DNA from: a bacterium
GTDB lineage: Bacteria; Pseudomonadota; Alphaproteobacteria; Ferrovibrionales; Ferrovibrionaceae
Assembly (NCBI GenBank): GCA_022844005.1
Contig: JALHMN010000040.1
Coordinates: forward strand, 1-32,337
Direction of reading: 5' to 3'
Length of the DNA stretch: 32,337 bases
In this document: positions 23,241 to 32,203 of the stretch, piece by piece
How the letters are laid out: each line of letters starts with the position of its first letter
How positions within the stretch are numbered: position 1 is the stretch's first letter
Translations under genes and position numbers: made by a program
The notes under the pieces: generated by a model
Databases searched by the model: none
The model's input: the letters and a program-made list of their open reading frames with translations, nothing else
Told to the model about the DNA's origin: nothing

Positions 23241-23990
23241 TCAGGCCCTGAAGGCCGCCAGGTAGTCGTCGAGGGTTTCCGCCAGCCGCCGGTGCATCAG
23301 CATCTCGTAAGGCAGGCGGTCGTCCTTCAGCGACGCCGTCTCCAGCGCGTCGAGATAGGCTTTCCGGTCCTCCGGCCGCACCGCGACTGGGGGATAGCCG
23401 TCCCTGATCAGCATCAGGTTCATCAAGAGCCGGGCGGTCCGCCCGTTGCCGTCGCTGAAAGGGTGGATCGCGGTCAGGCGGAAATGTGCTGCGAAGGCGC
23501 TGTCCGTCCCCGCGGCGGCGCTGGTAAGCCAGGTCCCGAATTCGGCCATCAGGCTCGGCACTTTCAGCGGGTTGGGAAAGATCACCGCCGAACCGGCGAT
23601 GCGCCGGGGGTACGGGCTGTAGATCCCGGCGATCCCGGGCTGGCTGCGCGCCACGATCCGCCGGTGCAGCTCGCAGATGATGCTCTCGCTCAGCGCGACG
23701 GCGCCGGCGGCGATCTCGCGCACCCAGAGGACCGCATCGTAATGGTCGAGCGCCTCGAGATGATCGCGCAGGGCCTTGCCGCCCACCGTGATGCCGTGCT
23801 CGATCAGCTCGGCGGTTTCGCGATGGGTGAGCGTGTTGCCCTCGATCGCGTTCGAGGTATAGGTCAGCTCGACGTCGTAGTGCTTCTGCAGCTGCGCCAT
23901 GCCGCCGGGCGCTGCGTCGCGCAGGCCGTCGAGCTCGCGCCTGGCCGCGGCGATTCGCGCTTTCAGCAGGTCGAGGGCGGGTTCGTACAT
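23241..23990 (-). CDS. fic: Fic-domain protein, class II (self-inhibited AMP transferase)
   Basis: A 249-residue protein with the complete Fic catalytic motif HPFSDGNGR (176-184, His176 catalytic). It also has the N-terminal inhibitory motif S-x-x-x-E-G (Ser46 to Gly51, SNAIEG), whose Glu50 should clamp the ATP site until released. This is the class II arrangement, with the alpha-inhibitor helix ahead of the Fic core in the same chain. The C-terminal RLAETLDDYLAAF helix is typical of chromosomal Fic proteins. It starts 31 bp after the antiporter stop on the same strand with a poor ribosome site, so expression is probably low and read-through. No antitoxin partner gene is present. Its targets are unknown. 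Confidence 0.92.
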   Translation of the reverse strand: MYEPALDLLKARIAAARRELDGLRDAAPGGMAQLQKHYDVELTYTSNAIEGNTLTHRETAELIEHGITVGGKALRDHLEALDHYDAVLWVREIAAGAVALSESIICELHRRIVARSQPGIAGIYSPYPRRIAGSAVIFPNPLKVPSLMAEFGTWLTSAAAGTDSAFAAHFRLTAIHPFSDGNGRTARLLMNLMLIRDGYPPVAVRPEDRKAYLDALETASLKDDRLPYEMLMHRRLAETLDDYLAAFRA

Positions 23991-24021
23991 CGTGCCAGCA
24001 TGCCCGATCCGGCCTAGCCGA

Positions 24022-25584
24022 TCACTCCCCCAGCCGCGCTTCCTCGTAATCGAGGTCGCGCTGCACGGCGAGCAGCGTCTCGTCGCCGATCTGAGAATCG
24101 CGGCGGAGCTTGATCAGCCGCCGCCGCGCCGCGCCGATGGCCGCCAGTTTCAGCGCCCGCACCGGGTCCTCGGAACATTCGAGGCCGGTATTCGTGTACT
24201 GCTCCTGCAGCAGCAGGCTGTCGAACTCGGCCCGCACCGCCACCACCACGGCGGGGTCGTATGTCCCCTCGGCCGCCAGCCGCTCGACCTCGGTGATCGC
24301 CGCATAGGCGATCTTCAGCCGGGCGAGGTGTTCCTCCTCGTGGATATCGGTGTCCTCGCCGATGCCGAGCCAGCGGATCAGCGGGCTGAGCGTCAGGCCC
24401 TGGGCCAGCAGCGTCGCCACGATGACGACGAAGCTCAAGACGATGATCTCGGCCCGGCCGGGAAAGGGCGTGCCGTCGGGCATGCTGTAGGGCACCGCCA
24501 GCGCCGCCGCCAGCGAGACGATGCCGCGCATGCCGCACCAGGCGATCACCGACAGATGGCTTGCCGGAGGCATCGTCTCGCGCCGGGCGATGGCTGGAAT
24601 GAGCCGCGCCAGCCAGGCCGAGGGGAACACCCACAGGAAGCGCGCCAGCGTGCAGCCGGCCGCCAGCGCCAGCCCCGCCAGCAGCAGATGGGCCGAAATG
24701 CCCTGCTCGTCGTTCACCTCGGCCAGCTGCAGGCCGATCAGGATGAAGACTAGGCTGTTGATCAGGAAGACGACGACGTTCCAGGTTCCCTGGGCCAGGA
24801 GGCGGGTCGCCGGCTGGAACAGTTCCGGCGAATACCAGGCCCGCACGCCCCCCAGCACCACCACCGCCAGCACGCCGGACACGTGCATGTGCTCGGCCAG
24901 GATATAGGCGAGATAGGGCAGCGTCAGGCTGAAGGCCGTCTCGATCAAGGGGTCGCGCAGCCGCACCTGCACCCAGACCGCCGCCCGGCCGCAGAGATAC
25001 CCGAACACTGCGCCGCCCGCCGCCAGCAGGCTGAATTCCAGGCTCGCCGCCGGCAGCGAGAAGCTGCCGGTCAGCGCCGCCGCCACCGCGAACTTGTAGA
25101 CGACGAGGCCGGCGGCATCGTTCAAGAGGCTCTCGCCTTCCAGGATGGTGACCAGCCGCCGGGGCATGCGAAGGCGGCTCAGCACCGCGGTGGCCGCCAC
25201 CGCGTCGGGCGGCGACAGCAGCGCGCCGATGATGAAGGCGCAGGGCCAGGGCAGCGCCGGCAGCAGCAGCTTGGCGATCACCGCCAGCACCACCGTGGTG
25301 AACAGCACAAGCCCCACCGCCAGCATCGAGATGGCGCGGAAATTGGCCCGGAACTCGCGCCAGGAGGTGAACAGCGCGGCGTGGTAGAGGATCGGCGGCA
25401 GCACCAGCACCAGGATCTGCTGGGGGTCGATCTGCGGCCGCGGCAGGCCCGGGATCTGGCTGATGGCGAGGCCGCCCAGGGTCAAGGCGATCGGATAGGG
25501 CAGGTTCAGCCGCCGCCCCAGCCAGCCCAGAACGACGGCGAAGATGAGGAGGCCGGCGACCAGGTCGATCAGCGGCAGGGTCAC
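24022..25584 (-). CDS. CPA1-family Na+/H+ antiporter
   Basis: A 520-residue cation/proton antiporter. The first 400 or so residues are membrane-embedded with about 12-13 helices. The ion-binding motifs of CPA1 are clear: SPPDAVAATAVL (124-135, Asp127) and EGESLLNDAAGLV (149-161, Asn155-Asp156). A hydrophilic tail of about 120 residues rich in Glu and Arg follows and is probably cytoplasmic and regulatory. The start is GTG at 25584, overlapping the holA stop as GTGA, so translation is coupled to holA. It resembles NhaP/YjcE-type Na+/H+ exchangers; ion preference (Na+, K+ or Li+) cannot be told. Confidence 0.92.
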   Translation of the reverse strand: MTLPLIDLVAGLLIFAVVLGWLGRRLNLPYPIALTLGGLAISQIPGLPRPQIDPQQILVLVLPPILYHAALFTSWREFRANFRAISMLAVGLVLFTTVVLAVIAKLLLPALPWPCAFIIGALLSPPDAVAATAVLSRLRMPRRLVTILEGESLLNDAAGLVVYKFAVAAALTGSFSLPAASLEFSLLAAGGAVFGYLCGRAAVWVQVRLRDPLIETAFSLTLPYLAYILAEHMHVSGVLAVVVLGGVRAWYSPELFQPATRLLAQGTWNVVVFLINSLVFILIGLQLAEVNDEQGISAHLLLAGLALAAGCTLARFLWVFPSAWLARLIPAIARRETMPPASHLSVIAWCGMRGIVSLAAALAVPYSMPDGTPFPGRAEIIVLSFVVIVATLLAQGLTLSPLIRWLGIGEDTDIHEEEHLARLKIAYAAITEVERLAAEGTYDPAVVVAVRAEFDSLLLQEQYTNTGLECSEDPVRALKLAAIGAARRRLIKLRRDSQIGDETLLAVQRDLDYEEARLGE

Positions 25585-26621
25585 CGCCGGCTTCCCCGCG
25601 CCGCGCCGGCGATGCGCAGCAGCACCGCCCGGCAGATCGCCTCGTCCGGCATGCCGGTCGACTTGCAGTCGATCTCGGCCTCGGTCAGGAGGTCGAGCGC
25701 GGTCTGCGTCTTGCCCGGGCCCCAGGCGCCGAGCTGGTTCTGCAGCGCCTGCGCCCGGGCGAAGAAGACCGGCGGCTTCAGCCGCTGCACCGCCTCGCGC
25801 GCATTCGCGCCCCCCGCCACGTGGTCGGCGGCCAGCTGCAGCCGCTGCAGGTGGCGCTGGGCGGCGCGCAGCACGGTGACGACGCTCTCGCCTTCGCGCA
25901 GCGCCCGTGCCAGCGCCTTCTCCACCGCCGCGGGATCGCCCCCGGTGGCGGCATAGCAGATGTCCTCGATGGTGCTGGCCCCCGAATCCCCCACCACCGC
26001 CGTCGCGTCCTCCAGGGTGATCGTGGCCGGCTTCGGGCCCATGTAGAGGCAGAGCTTTTCCAGCTCGCGCCGGCTCAAGGCGCGGTCGGCGCCGAGATTG
26101 CCCTTCAGGTAGTCGAGCGCGGCCGGGTCGGGGCGGTGCTTCGCGGCGCCCAGCACGCCCTCGATCAGTTCCTCCAGCGCCTCGGCGCTGTCGGCATAGC
26201 AGGGCAGTGCCGCGGCATTGCCGGCGCCCTCGAATATTTTGCGCAAGCTGCTGCGGGCCGGCAGGTCGCCGCCCTCGGCCACGATCAGCGCCTCGGCCAC
26301 CGGCGCTTCCAGATAGGCCTCGAAGGTCGCCGCGGCACGATCGCCGAGCGTATGCACGCGCACCACCCGCCGGCCGCCGCCGCCGAAGAAGCTGGTGGCG
26401 CCGGCTTCGTCGGCGAGGCGCGCCGGGTCCTCGGCCAGCTGCGCGCCCGACAGTTCGGCCAGCCGGAAGGCGTCCTTCTTCGGATCGGGGATGACCGATT
26501 TCACCAGCGCCTCGGCGCGCTCGCGCACCATGCCCTGGTCCGGGCCGTAGATCAGTACCGCCAGCACCGCCGGGTCCGGCTTGCGCAGGAAGGCAGCGAC
26601 CCCCCGGCCGGTCAGCTTCAT
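25581..26621 (-). CDS. holA: DNA polymerase III delta subunit
   Basis: A 346-residue clamp-loader subunit that opens the beta sliding clamp. It has the standard opening YGPDQGMVRERAEALVKSV (the Walker-A-like but non-ATP-binding loop). The central LRKIFEGAGNAAALPCYADS block and LSRRELEKLCLYMG follow, and the collar domain toward the C-terminus includes VTVLRAAQRHLQRLQLAADHV. An open frame extends to 26792, but the ATG at 26621 (MKLTGRGV) is the family start and lies 4 bp after the lptE stop. Its stop overlaps the antiporter GTG. Confidence 0.94.
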   Translation of the reverse strand: MKLTGRGVAAFLRKPDPAVLAVLIYGPDQGMVRERAEALVKSVIPDPKKDAFRLAELSGAQLAEDPARLADEAGATSFFGGGGRRVVRVHTLGDRAAATFEAYLEAPVAEALIVAEGGDLPARSSLRKIFEGAGNAAALPCYADSAEALEELIEGVLGAAKHRPDPAALDYLKGNLGADRALSRRELEKLCLYMGPKPATITLEDATAVVGDSGASTIEDICYAATGGDPAAVEKALARALREGESVVTVLRAAQRHLQRLQLAADHVAGGANAREAVQRLKPPVFFARAQALQNQLGAWGPGKTQTALDLLTEAEIDCKSTGMPDEAICRAVLLRIAGAARGSRR

Positions 26622-26625
26622 CGCG

Positions 26626-27195
26626 TCACGATCGCGGGACGATGGGCCGCGCCAGCCAGCTGGCGAGCGCGGTCCGGATCGCTTCGGCCAGTTCGCGCGA
26701 CAGCCTCTGGCGGGCATCCTGCTCGGCGGCGATATTGCCGAAATCGGCGCGCAGGATGTTGTAGGCGGTGGCGTTGCGTGCCTCGTTCGCATGTACCGCC
26801 TGGTTGCTGGCGAGGTCGACCAGCCGGTAGCGCGCGGCGATGACGAGGTTGGTGCGCGTCGCCTCGTCCGAGCGTGTGATGGCCGCCCCTTCCTTGAACT
26901 CCTCCAGCACGATATCCAGCCGATAAAGCGGCCGGCTGGGCTCGCCGCGCGGGTTCAGGCGGTCCAGCAGGGCATTGCGCAGCAAGAGCTCGGTGCGCTG
27001 GCTGCTGTTGCCGGTGACCCTCCCCATCTGGATGCTGGCCAGTTCCTCCACCGGCGCCGAACTGGCGCTCGCTCCGTCGGTGGCATACAGCGGCCGCAAC
27101 TCGCAGGCGGAAAGCGACAGCGAGATGAACAGGGCGGCAAAGACTTTCCTTCTCCCTGGGGGAGAAGGTGGCGCGCAGCGCCGGATGAGGGGCAA
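26626..27195 (-). CDS. lptE: LPS-assembly lipoprotein LptE
   Basis: An outer-membrane lipoprotein that plugs LptD and delivers lipopolysaccharide to the surface. The mature part starts at the lipobox LSAC and continues CELRPLYA, the alphaproteobacterial LptE beginning; a YRLDIVLEEF strand and an RYRLVDLASNQAV strand follow. The start is a problem. No ATG or GTG exists between the lipobox and the upstream palindromic repeat. The best choice is TTG at 27195, giving 189 residues with the lipid-modified cysteine at 31. The alternative ATG at 27336, inside the leuS end, is in frame but puts that cysteine at residue 78. The TTG and the basic n-region (GRRK) are encoded by the repeat itself. The stop lies 4 bp before holA. 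Confidence 0.85.
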   Translation of the reverse strand: MPLIRRCAPPSPPGRRKVFAALFISLSLSACELRPLYATDGASASSAPVEELASIQMGRVTGNSSQRTELLLRNALLDRLNPRGEPSRPLYRLDIVLEEFKEGAAITRSDEATRTNLVIAARYRLVDLASNQAVHANEARNATAYNILRADFGNIAAEQDARQRLSRELAEAIRTALASWLARPIVPRS

Positions 27196-27307
27196 CCTTT
27201 CCGGAGAGTGAGCGCCGCCGAAACGGCGCCCCTCATCCGCCCTCCGGGCACCTTCTCCCGCGCCGGCAGGCTCGACCTGCCGGACAAGCCGGCAGGCAGG
27301 GAGAAGG
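27148..27307. repeat. Palindromic mosaic repeat (RIME-like) between leuS and lptE
   Basis: CCTTCTCCC-TGG-GGGAGAAGG (27148-27168) is a perfect palindrome, followed by GGCGC-GCA-GCGCC (27170-27182) and GGATGAGGGG (27183-27192). The complement CCCCTCATCC returns at 27229-27238, then GCCC-TCC-GGGC (27239-27249), CCTTCTCCC (27251-27259) and GGGAGAAGG (27299-27307). Inside the last pair sits CCGGCAGG-CTCGA-CCTGCCGG (27263-27283) plus another CCGGCAGG (27289-27296). The nested, inverted modules resemble the intergenic mosaic elements of rhizobia. The frame of lptE runs through the whole element without a stop. Confidence 0.85.
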
Positions 27308-27322
27308 GCGAGGCAAGGCGCC

Positions 27323-29890
27323 TCAAACCACGACATTGACCACCCGGTTCGGCACCACCACCACCTTGCGCACGGCGCGGCCGTCGATGGCGCGCCGCAC
27401 GTTGTCGTCGGCCAGCGCCGCCGCTTCCACCAGCTCCTTCGCCGCGTCGCGGGCGAGCGACAGCGTGGCGCGCAGCTTGCCGCCCACCTGCACCGCGATG
27501 GTGACGAGGTCGTCGCGGGCGAGATCGGCATCGGCCACCGGCCAGGGCGCCAGCGCCAGCAGGGTCTCATGCCCCAGCGCCGCCCACATCTCCTCGGCCA
27601 GATGCGGCATCATCGGCCCGACCAGTTTCACCAGCGTCTCGAAAGCCTCGCGCTTCGCCGCGCCGTCGGCAGCCTTGTGCTCGTTCAGCGCATTGGCGAA
27701 TTCGTAGATCCGCGCCACGCCCTTGTTGAAGTGGAACTGCTCGATATCCTCGGTGACGGCGGCGATGGTCTTGTGCGTTGCCCGGCGCAGGCTGGCGCCG
27801 GCCTCGTTCGCAGGCCCGGCGGCGTCGAGCGTCGGCAGCGCCTCGTTCAGCATCCGCCACAGCCGCTGGGCGAAGCGCCAGGCGCCTTCCACCCCGGCCG
27901 TGGTCCATTCCATGTCGCGTTCGGGCGGGCTGTCCGACAGCATGAACCAGCGGGCGGTATCGGCACCGTAGGTGTCGATGATGCTGCCGGGATCGACCAC
28001 GTTCTTCTTCGACTTCGACATCTTCTCGACCCGGCCGACCGTCACCGGCGCCCCGGTGGCTGTTTCGGTCAGTGTGCCGTCCTCGGCCCGGCTGATCTCC
28101 TCGGGCGTCAGCCAGGCGCCGGCCGGGTTCTGATAGGTCTCGTGGCAGACCATGCCTTGCGTGAACAGGCCCGCGAAAGGCTCCTTCACGCCGACATGCC
28201 CGGTTTCCTTCAGGCCGCGCATATAGAAGCGCGAATAGAGCAGATGCAGGATCGCGTGCTCGATGCCGCCGATGTACTGGTCCACCGGCAGCCAGTAGTC
28301 GACTGCCGCCCTGTCCATCGGCTCTCCGTCGCGGGGCGAGCAGAAGCGGGCGAAATACCAGGACGAATCGACGAAGGTGTCGAGGGTGTCGGTCTCGCGC
28401 CGGGCCTGTTTCCCGCAAGCCGGGCAGGCGACGTGCTTCCAGGTCGGGTGGTGGTCGAGCGGATTGCCGGGCTTGTCGAAGGTGACGTCGTCGGGCAACA
28501 GCACCGGCAGGTCCTTCGCCGGCACCGGCACCACCCCGCAGGAATCGCAATGGATCACCGGGATCGGGCAGCCCCAGTAGCGCTGCCGCGACGCGCCCCA
28601 GTCCCTGAGGCGGTAGTTCACGGTCCGCTGGCCGATGCCCATCGCCTCGGCCTTGTCGATGGCTTTGGCGATGGCGGCGGGAATCTCCAGCCCGTCCAGC
28701 CACTCGGAATTGATGATACTGCCTGCCTTCTCGGTATAGGCCTCGGTGCGGCTCGCCATGCTGGCCGCGCTCTCGCCCGGCGCGCAGACCACCCAGGGGA
28801 TGGGCAGCCCGTATTTGGTGGCGAATTCGAAGTCGCGCGTGTCGCCCGCCGGACAGCCGAAGATGGCGCCGGTGCCGTAGTCCATCAGCACGAAATTGGC
28901 GATGTAGACCGGCACGCCGCGCCCGGCGCCGAACGGATGGCTGGCGCGGAAGCCGGTGTCATAGCCCTGCTTCTCCGCCGTCTCGATATCGACGATCGAG
29001 GTCCCGCCCCTGCGGCATTCGGCGATGAAGCTGGCCGCCTTCGGATCCTTCTCGGCGACGGCCTGGGCGAAGGGGTGATCGGCGGCGACGGCGAGGAAAC
29101 TGGCGCCGAACAGGGTATCGGGCCGGGTCGTATAGACCTCGATCTCCTTCTGGCCCGCCGGGCCCTTCGGCACCGCCCATTTCAGCTTCAGGCCCTCGGA
29201 CCGGCCGATCCAGTTGGTCTGCATCAGCCGCACGCGCTCGGGCCAGCGCTCCAGCTCCCCCAAGGCCGCCAGCAGGTCTTCCGAGAAGGCGGTGATCTTG
29301 AAGAACCACTGGGCCAGCTTGCGCCGCTCCACCACCGCGCCCGACCGCCAGCCGCGCCCGTCGATCACCTGCTCGTTCGCCAGCACGGTGTGGTCGACCG
29401 GGTCCCAGTTGACGTCGCTCTCCTTGCGGTAGACGAGGTCCTTCTCCAGGAAATCCAGGAACAGTTTCTGCTGATGGGCGTAATAGCCCGGATGGCAGGT
29501 GGCGAGCTCGCGCTCCCAGTCCAGGCTCAACCCCATGCTCTTCAGGTCGGCCCGCATGTCGGCGATGTTCTGGTAGGTCCAGTTGGCCGGATGCACGCCC
29601 TTGTCGCGGGCGGCGTTCTCGGCCGGAAGACCGAAGGCGTCCCAGCCCATCGGGTGCAGCACGTTGAAGCCGCGGGCCTTCTTGTAGCGCGCCACCACGT
29701 CGCCCATGGTGTAGTTGCGCACATGCCCCATATGGATGCGTCCCGACGGATAGGGAAACATCTCCAGCACGTAGTATTTCGGCTTCGAGCGGTCCTCGGA
29801 CGCGGCGAAGACTTGGGCCTCGGTCCAGGCCTGTTGCCATTTGCCCTCGACGGCGCGGGCGTTGTAGCGGCCCTCGGCGCTGCTCGACAT
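27323..29890 (-). CDS. leuS: Leucyl-tRNA synthetase
   Basis: An 855-residue class I aminoacyl-tRNA synthetase of normal bacterial length. The HIGH-type motif is HMGH (53-56, [15 protein letters not shown]) and the KMSKS motif is intact at 623-627 ([11 protein letters not shown]). The CP1 editing domain (about 220-420) includes the threonine-rich [13 protein letters not shown] zinc-like CDSCG...CPACG pair (about 455-505) and the anticodon-binding C-terminal domain are present. The protein starts [10 protein letters not shown] at the ATG 29890; the ribosome site is weak. It lies 125 bp after the DUF3576 lipoprotein gene on the same strand; that gap holds no frame or obvious promoter. Confidence 0.97.
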   Translation of the reverse strand: MSSSAEGRYNARAVEGKWQQAWTEAQVFAASEDRSKPKYYVLEMFPYPSGRIHMGHVRNYTMGDVVARYKKARGFNVLHPMGWDAFGLPAENAARDKGVHPANWTYQNIADMRADLKSMGLSLDWERELATCHPGYYAHQQKLFLDFLEKDLVYRKESDVNWDPVDHTVLANEQVIDGRGWRSGAVVERRKLAQWFFKITAFSEDLLAALGELERWPERVRLMQTNWIGRSEGLKLKWAVPKGPAGQKEIEVYTTRPDTLFGASFLAVAADHPFAQAVAEKDPKAASFIAECRRGGTSIVDIETAEKQGYDTGFRASHPFGAGRGVPVYIANFVLMDYGTGAIFGCPAGDTRDFEFATKYGLPIPWVVCAPGESAASMASRTEAYTEKAGSIINSEWLDGLEIPAAIAKAIDKAEAMGIGQRTVNYRLRDWGASRQRYWGCPIPVIHCDSCGVVPVPAKDLPVLLPDDVTFDKPGNPLDHHPTWKHVACPACGKQARRETDTLDTFVDSSWYFARFCSPRDGEPMDRAAVDYWLPVDQYIGGIEHAILHLLYSRFYMRGLKETGHVGVKEPFAGLFTQGMVCHETYQNPAGAWLTPEEISRAEDGTLTETATGAPVTVGRVEKMSKSKKNVVDPGSIIDTYGADTARWFMLSDSPPERDMEWTTAGVEGAWRFAQRLWRMLNEALPTLDAAGPANEAGASLRRATHKTIAAVTEDIEQFHFNKGVARIYEFANALNEHKAADGAAKREAFETLVKLVGPMMPHLAEEMWAALGHETLLALAPWPVADADLARDDLVTIAVQVGGKLRATLSLARDAAKELVEAAALADDNVRRAIDGRAVRKVVVVPNRVVNVVV

Positions 29891-30015
29891 GATGCTGAAA
29901 CCCCGGAAATCGAACGATCTGCTGTGCAGGCGCCTGATTTACGGGGGGCGAGGCCCGCCGTCCAGCCCGCCGGCCCGGTGGGGTGGTCCCGGCGCGCGGT
30001 CTCGGCGGGGCCGGC

Positions 30016-30561
30016 TCAGCGGGCGCTGGCGACCCGCAGCTCGCGTGCCCGGGTCAGGATCGCGTTTTCCAGGTTGATCGGCGTGTCGTTCGCCACCGCC
30101 GAATCGGCCCAGTCACCCGCTTCGGTTTTCACTTGACGGAAAACTGCAACCTTCAGTCCGTCCGCCCGCAGCCGCCGGTCCAGGATGTAGACGGTCACCT
30201 TGAAGCGTTCGCCGGGGGTCGATTCGGGGGTGTACCAGTCGGTGATGATGACGCCGCCGAAGGGATCCGCCGAAGACAGCGGCATGAAGGCGACGGTATC
30301 GAGCGAGGCGCGCCACAGGAAGCTGTTGACGCCGATGCCGCCGCCGCCGCCTTCGCTGTCGCCGCTCTTGCCCTGGCCGAAACCCAGCCCGCCTTCACCG
30401 AAAACCGTTTCGCGATTGGGATTGTCGGGGTCGATGACCCTGCCCGAGCGGGCGTCGTACTGGCCCTTGGGATCGCTGGAACTGGCGCCCATGCCGCAGC
30501 CGGCCAGCCCCAGCAGGCAGGCACCCGCGAGGCTCACTGCGCGAAACCACCGAGCGTCCAT
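30016..30561 (-). CDS. DUF3576 lipoprotein
   Basis: A 181-residue protein with a lipoprotein signal peptide (lipobox LAGC, Cys22) followed by a low-complexity Gly/Ser/Asp linker (about 35-75) and a compact domain. Its SFLWRASLDTVAFMPLSSADPFGGVIITDWYTPE segment is characteristic of DUF3576. The family is typical of Alphaproteobacteria and commonly lies beside leuS and lptE, as here, which suggests an envelope role; no function is established. An upstream ATG at 30687 is in frame, but the ATG at 30561 has GGAGG at 5 nt and gives the signal peptide. It is the first gene of the leuS-lptE-holA series. Confidence 0.9.
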   Translation of the reverse strand: MDARWFRAVSLAGACLLGLAGCGMGASSSDPKGQYDARSGRVIDPDNPNRETVFGEGGLGFGQGKSGDSEGGGGGIGVNSFLWRASLDTVAFMPLSSADPFGGVIITDWYTPESTPGERFKVTVYILDRRLRADGLKVAVFRQVKTEAGDWADSAVANDTPINLENAILTRARELRVASAR

Positions 30562-30598
30562 TAAAGCCTCCACGACAGGCCCCCACCCACCAGCCTCC

Positions 30599-30627
30599 CG
30601 AATGCCGTACTCCGCCTGCGCTGTCAA
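30599..30627 (-). promoter_or_regulatory. Candidate promoter of the DUF3576-leuS operon
   Basis: On the minus strand a perfect -35 box TTGACA (30627-30622) stands 17 bp before CATTCG, a poor -10. It lies about 40 bp upstream of the DUF3576 ATG. Only the -35 is convincing. Confidence 0.4.
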
Positions 30628-30723
30628 CGTTCGCAGGACCGCTCCGCGAGGCTCCCCGTGAGACCGATTGTTGCCAACATGCCACATTGCGCAATGTTCG
30701 CGCTGTCCAGGCCCTTGGCTTTC

Positions 30724-30752
30724 TTGACCTTTGGGGGTCGCGGTGGCTGTAT
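30724..30752 (+). promoter_or_regulatory. Candidate promoter of the porin gene
   Basis: TTGACC (30724-30729), a 17-bp spacer and CTGTAT (30747-30752) give a plausible promoter, with a leader of about 73 nt to the porin ATG. The rest of the 270-bp divergent gap (30562-30831) holds no other gene that I can support. Confidence 0.45.
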
Positions 30753-30831
30753 CCGTCGGGGAACGCGGACCGGTGGGTTCCGTTACGCCTTTTGGGTCAA
30801 TTCTTCACTTCGAGAGACGAAAGAGGAGCAC

Positions 30832-32046
30832 ATGAGAAAACTCCTGTACGGGACTTCGGCCCTGGTTGCCGCTGGCCTCCTGCATGTCGATCCCGCCTTT
30901 GCCCAGGCCAAGGAAAGCCCGGTCACGCTCACCGTCGGTGGTCGCATGAATTTCATGTTTGCCTTCGCAGACCAGCGCGACGGCACGCTCGGGCCTGCCG
31001 GCACCGACATTCGCGGACATGGTATCACGCGTGAGGCCGAAATCCTCTTCCGTGGCCGTACCGCGCTGAACAACGGCCTCCGCGCCGGTGTGCATGTCGG
31101 TCTCGAGGCCGAGACCTGCGTCGACCAGATCGACGAGAGCTACATCTGGTTCGAACACGACTCGTTCGGCCGTCTGGAACTGGGCTCGACCGACCAGGTC
31201 GGCTGGAAGATGTTCTACGGCGCCCCCGCGGCGATCCCGAACAACAGCACTGCCCAGATCAACACGCGTTCCTACAACCTGACGGCTGTTACCGCCGGCA
31301 TCACCGCCGCCGGCAACAACTCGCCCCAGGCGCTGTTGAACCTCGGCAACGACGCCGAGCACATCAACTACTTCACCCCGCGCTTCTTCGGCTTCCAGGT
31401 CGGTGTGGCTTACACCCCTGAGAGCTGCCAGGAAGTCACCGCTCCCGGCCAGAACTTCTCGGTCGGCGCGGCGGTCGCGACCTGCACCGGCGCCGGCTCG
31501 CTGCCGAACGCCGCCAACGCGGGCCAGCAGGGTGAAATCTGGGAAGTCGCCGCCAACTTCGTGCAGAAGTTCGGTGACGTGAACGTCGGCATCTACGGCG
31601 CCTACGCCGACGCCGATCTGGAAGCGAACGTGGCCTCCGGCCTCGGCCGCGACCAGAAGCAGTGGGGCGTTGGTGCCAACCTCGCCGCCTGGGGCTTCAC
31701 GCTCGGTGCGCATTACAAGAACGACAACCTCGGCGTCCGCGGCGCGGATTACGACAGCTGGGGCGTCGGCCTGTCCTACAAGTTTGCCGCCTGGACCATC
31801 GGCGCTGAATACGGCTGGGTGAAGGCTGATTCCTATACCCAGGCGACCGGCGCTCTGACCGGCGTGAAGGACCGTTCGTGGGTCGGCATGCTCGGTGTTC
31901 AGTACGCGGGCATCGGCCCGGGCATCAACACCTTCGCCGGCATCCAGTTCTTCGACCAGAACGGCGCGTCCGCTGCGGCCACCAACGGCACCACCGGTGG
32001 CAACGACGGCACCGTCTTCATCCTCGGCACCACGATCTCCTACTGA
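30832..32046 (+). CDS. Outer-membrane porin (Gram-negative trimeric porin family)
   Basis: A 404-residue beta-barrel porin. The signal peptide (MRKLLYGTSALVAAG..., cleavage after AFA at residue 24) is followed by alternating amphipathic strands with frequent aromatic girdle residues. Examples are RLELGSTDQVGWKMFYG, INYFTPRFFGFQVGVAYTPE and FTLGAHYKNDNLG. The chain ends in ILGTTISY, an aromatic C-terminus as read by the BAM machinery. Three cysteines (in AETCVDQ, ESCQEV and ATCTGA) fall in predicted loops or periplasmic turns. The ATG at 30832 has AGAGGAG just upstream; the longer frame from 30658 has none. It is an isolated gene with its own terminator. Pore selectivity is not predictable. 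Confidence 0.92.
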   Translation: MRKLLYGTSALVAAGLLHVDPAFAQAKESPVTLTVGGRMNFMFAFADQRDGTLGPAGTDIRGHGITREAEILFRGRTALNNGLRAGVHVGLEAETCVDQIDESYIWFEHDSFGRLELGSTDQVGWKMFYGAPAAIPNNSTAQINTRSYNLTAVTAGITAAGNNSPQALLNLGNDAEHINYFTPRFFGFQVGVAYTPESCQEVTAPGQNFSVGAAVATCTGAGSLPNAANAGQQGEIWEVAANFVQKFGDVNVGIYGAYADADLEANVASGLGRDQKQWGVGANLAAWGFTLGAHYKNDNLGVRGADYDSWGVGLSYKFAAWTIGAEYGWVKADSYTQATGALTGVKDRSWVGMLGVQYAGIGPGINTFAGIQFFDQNGASAAATNGTTGGNDGTVFILGTTISY

Positions 32047-32074
32047 TCGTCGTCTCGAAAAGAAGAGCTACGAG

Positions 32075-32104
32075 AGAGGGCGGCTTCGGCCGCCCTCTTT
32101 TTTT
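32075..32104 (+). terminator. Rho-independent terminator of the porin gene
   Basis: AGAGGGCGGC-TTCG-GCCGCCCTCT is a perfect 10-bp stem with a UUCG tetraloop followed by six T (32099-32104), 28 bp after the porin stop. This is the strongest terminator in the window. Confidence 0.95.
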
Positions 32105-32203
32105 GTGCCGAATCTTCCGCGATTCTAGTTCTGCCTCTTTATACAATAAGAACTTTATGGTAACATAATCCCTTTCCAATCGAGGAAGGGGACTGTTCCG
32201 ATA
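32105..32203. promoter_or_regulatory. AT-rich leader region of the last gene
   Basis: An AT-rich patch (about 32139-32170, with TATACAAT and ACATAAT) probably contains the promoter of the next gene, but no -35/-10 pair is convincing. At 32170-32191 CCCTTTCC-AATCGA-GGAAGGGG can fold in RNA as an 8-bp stem with one G-U pair, which would cover the only Shine-Dalgarno-like stretch. Confidence 0.4.

Noticed and set aside
27569-30136. An 855-codon plus-strand frame opposite leuS
   Set aside because: leuS on the minus strand carries intact HMGH and KMSKS motifs; the opposing frame has no recognisable domain.
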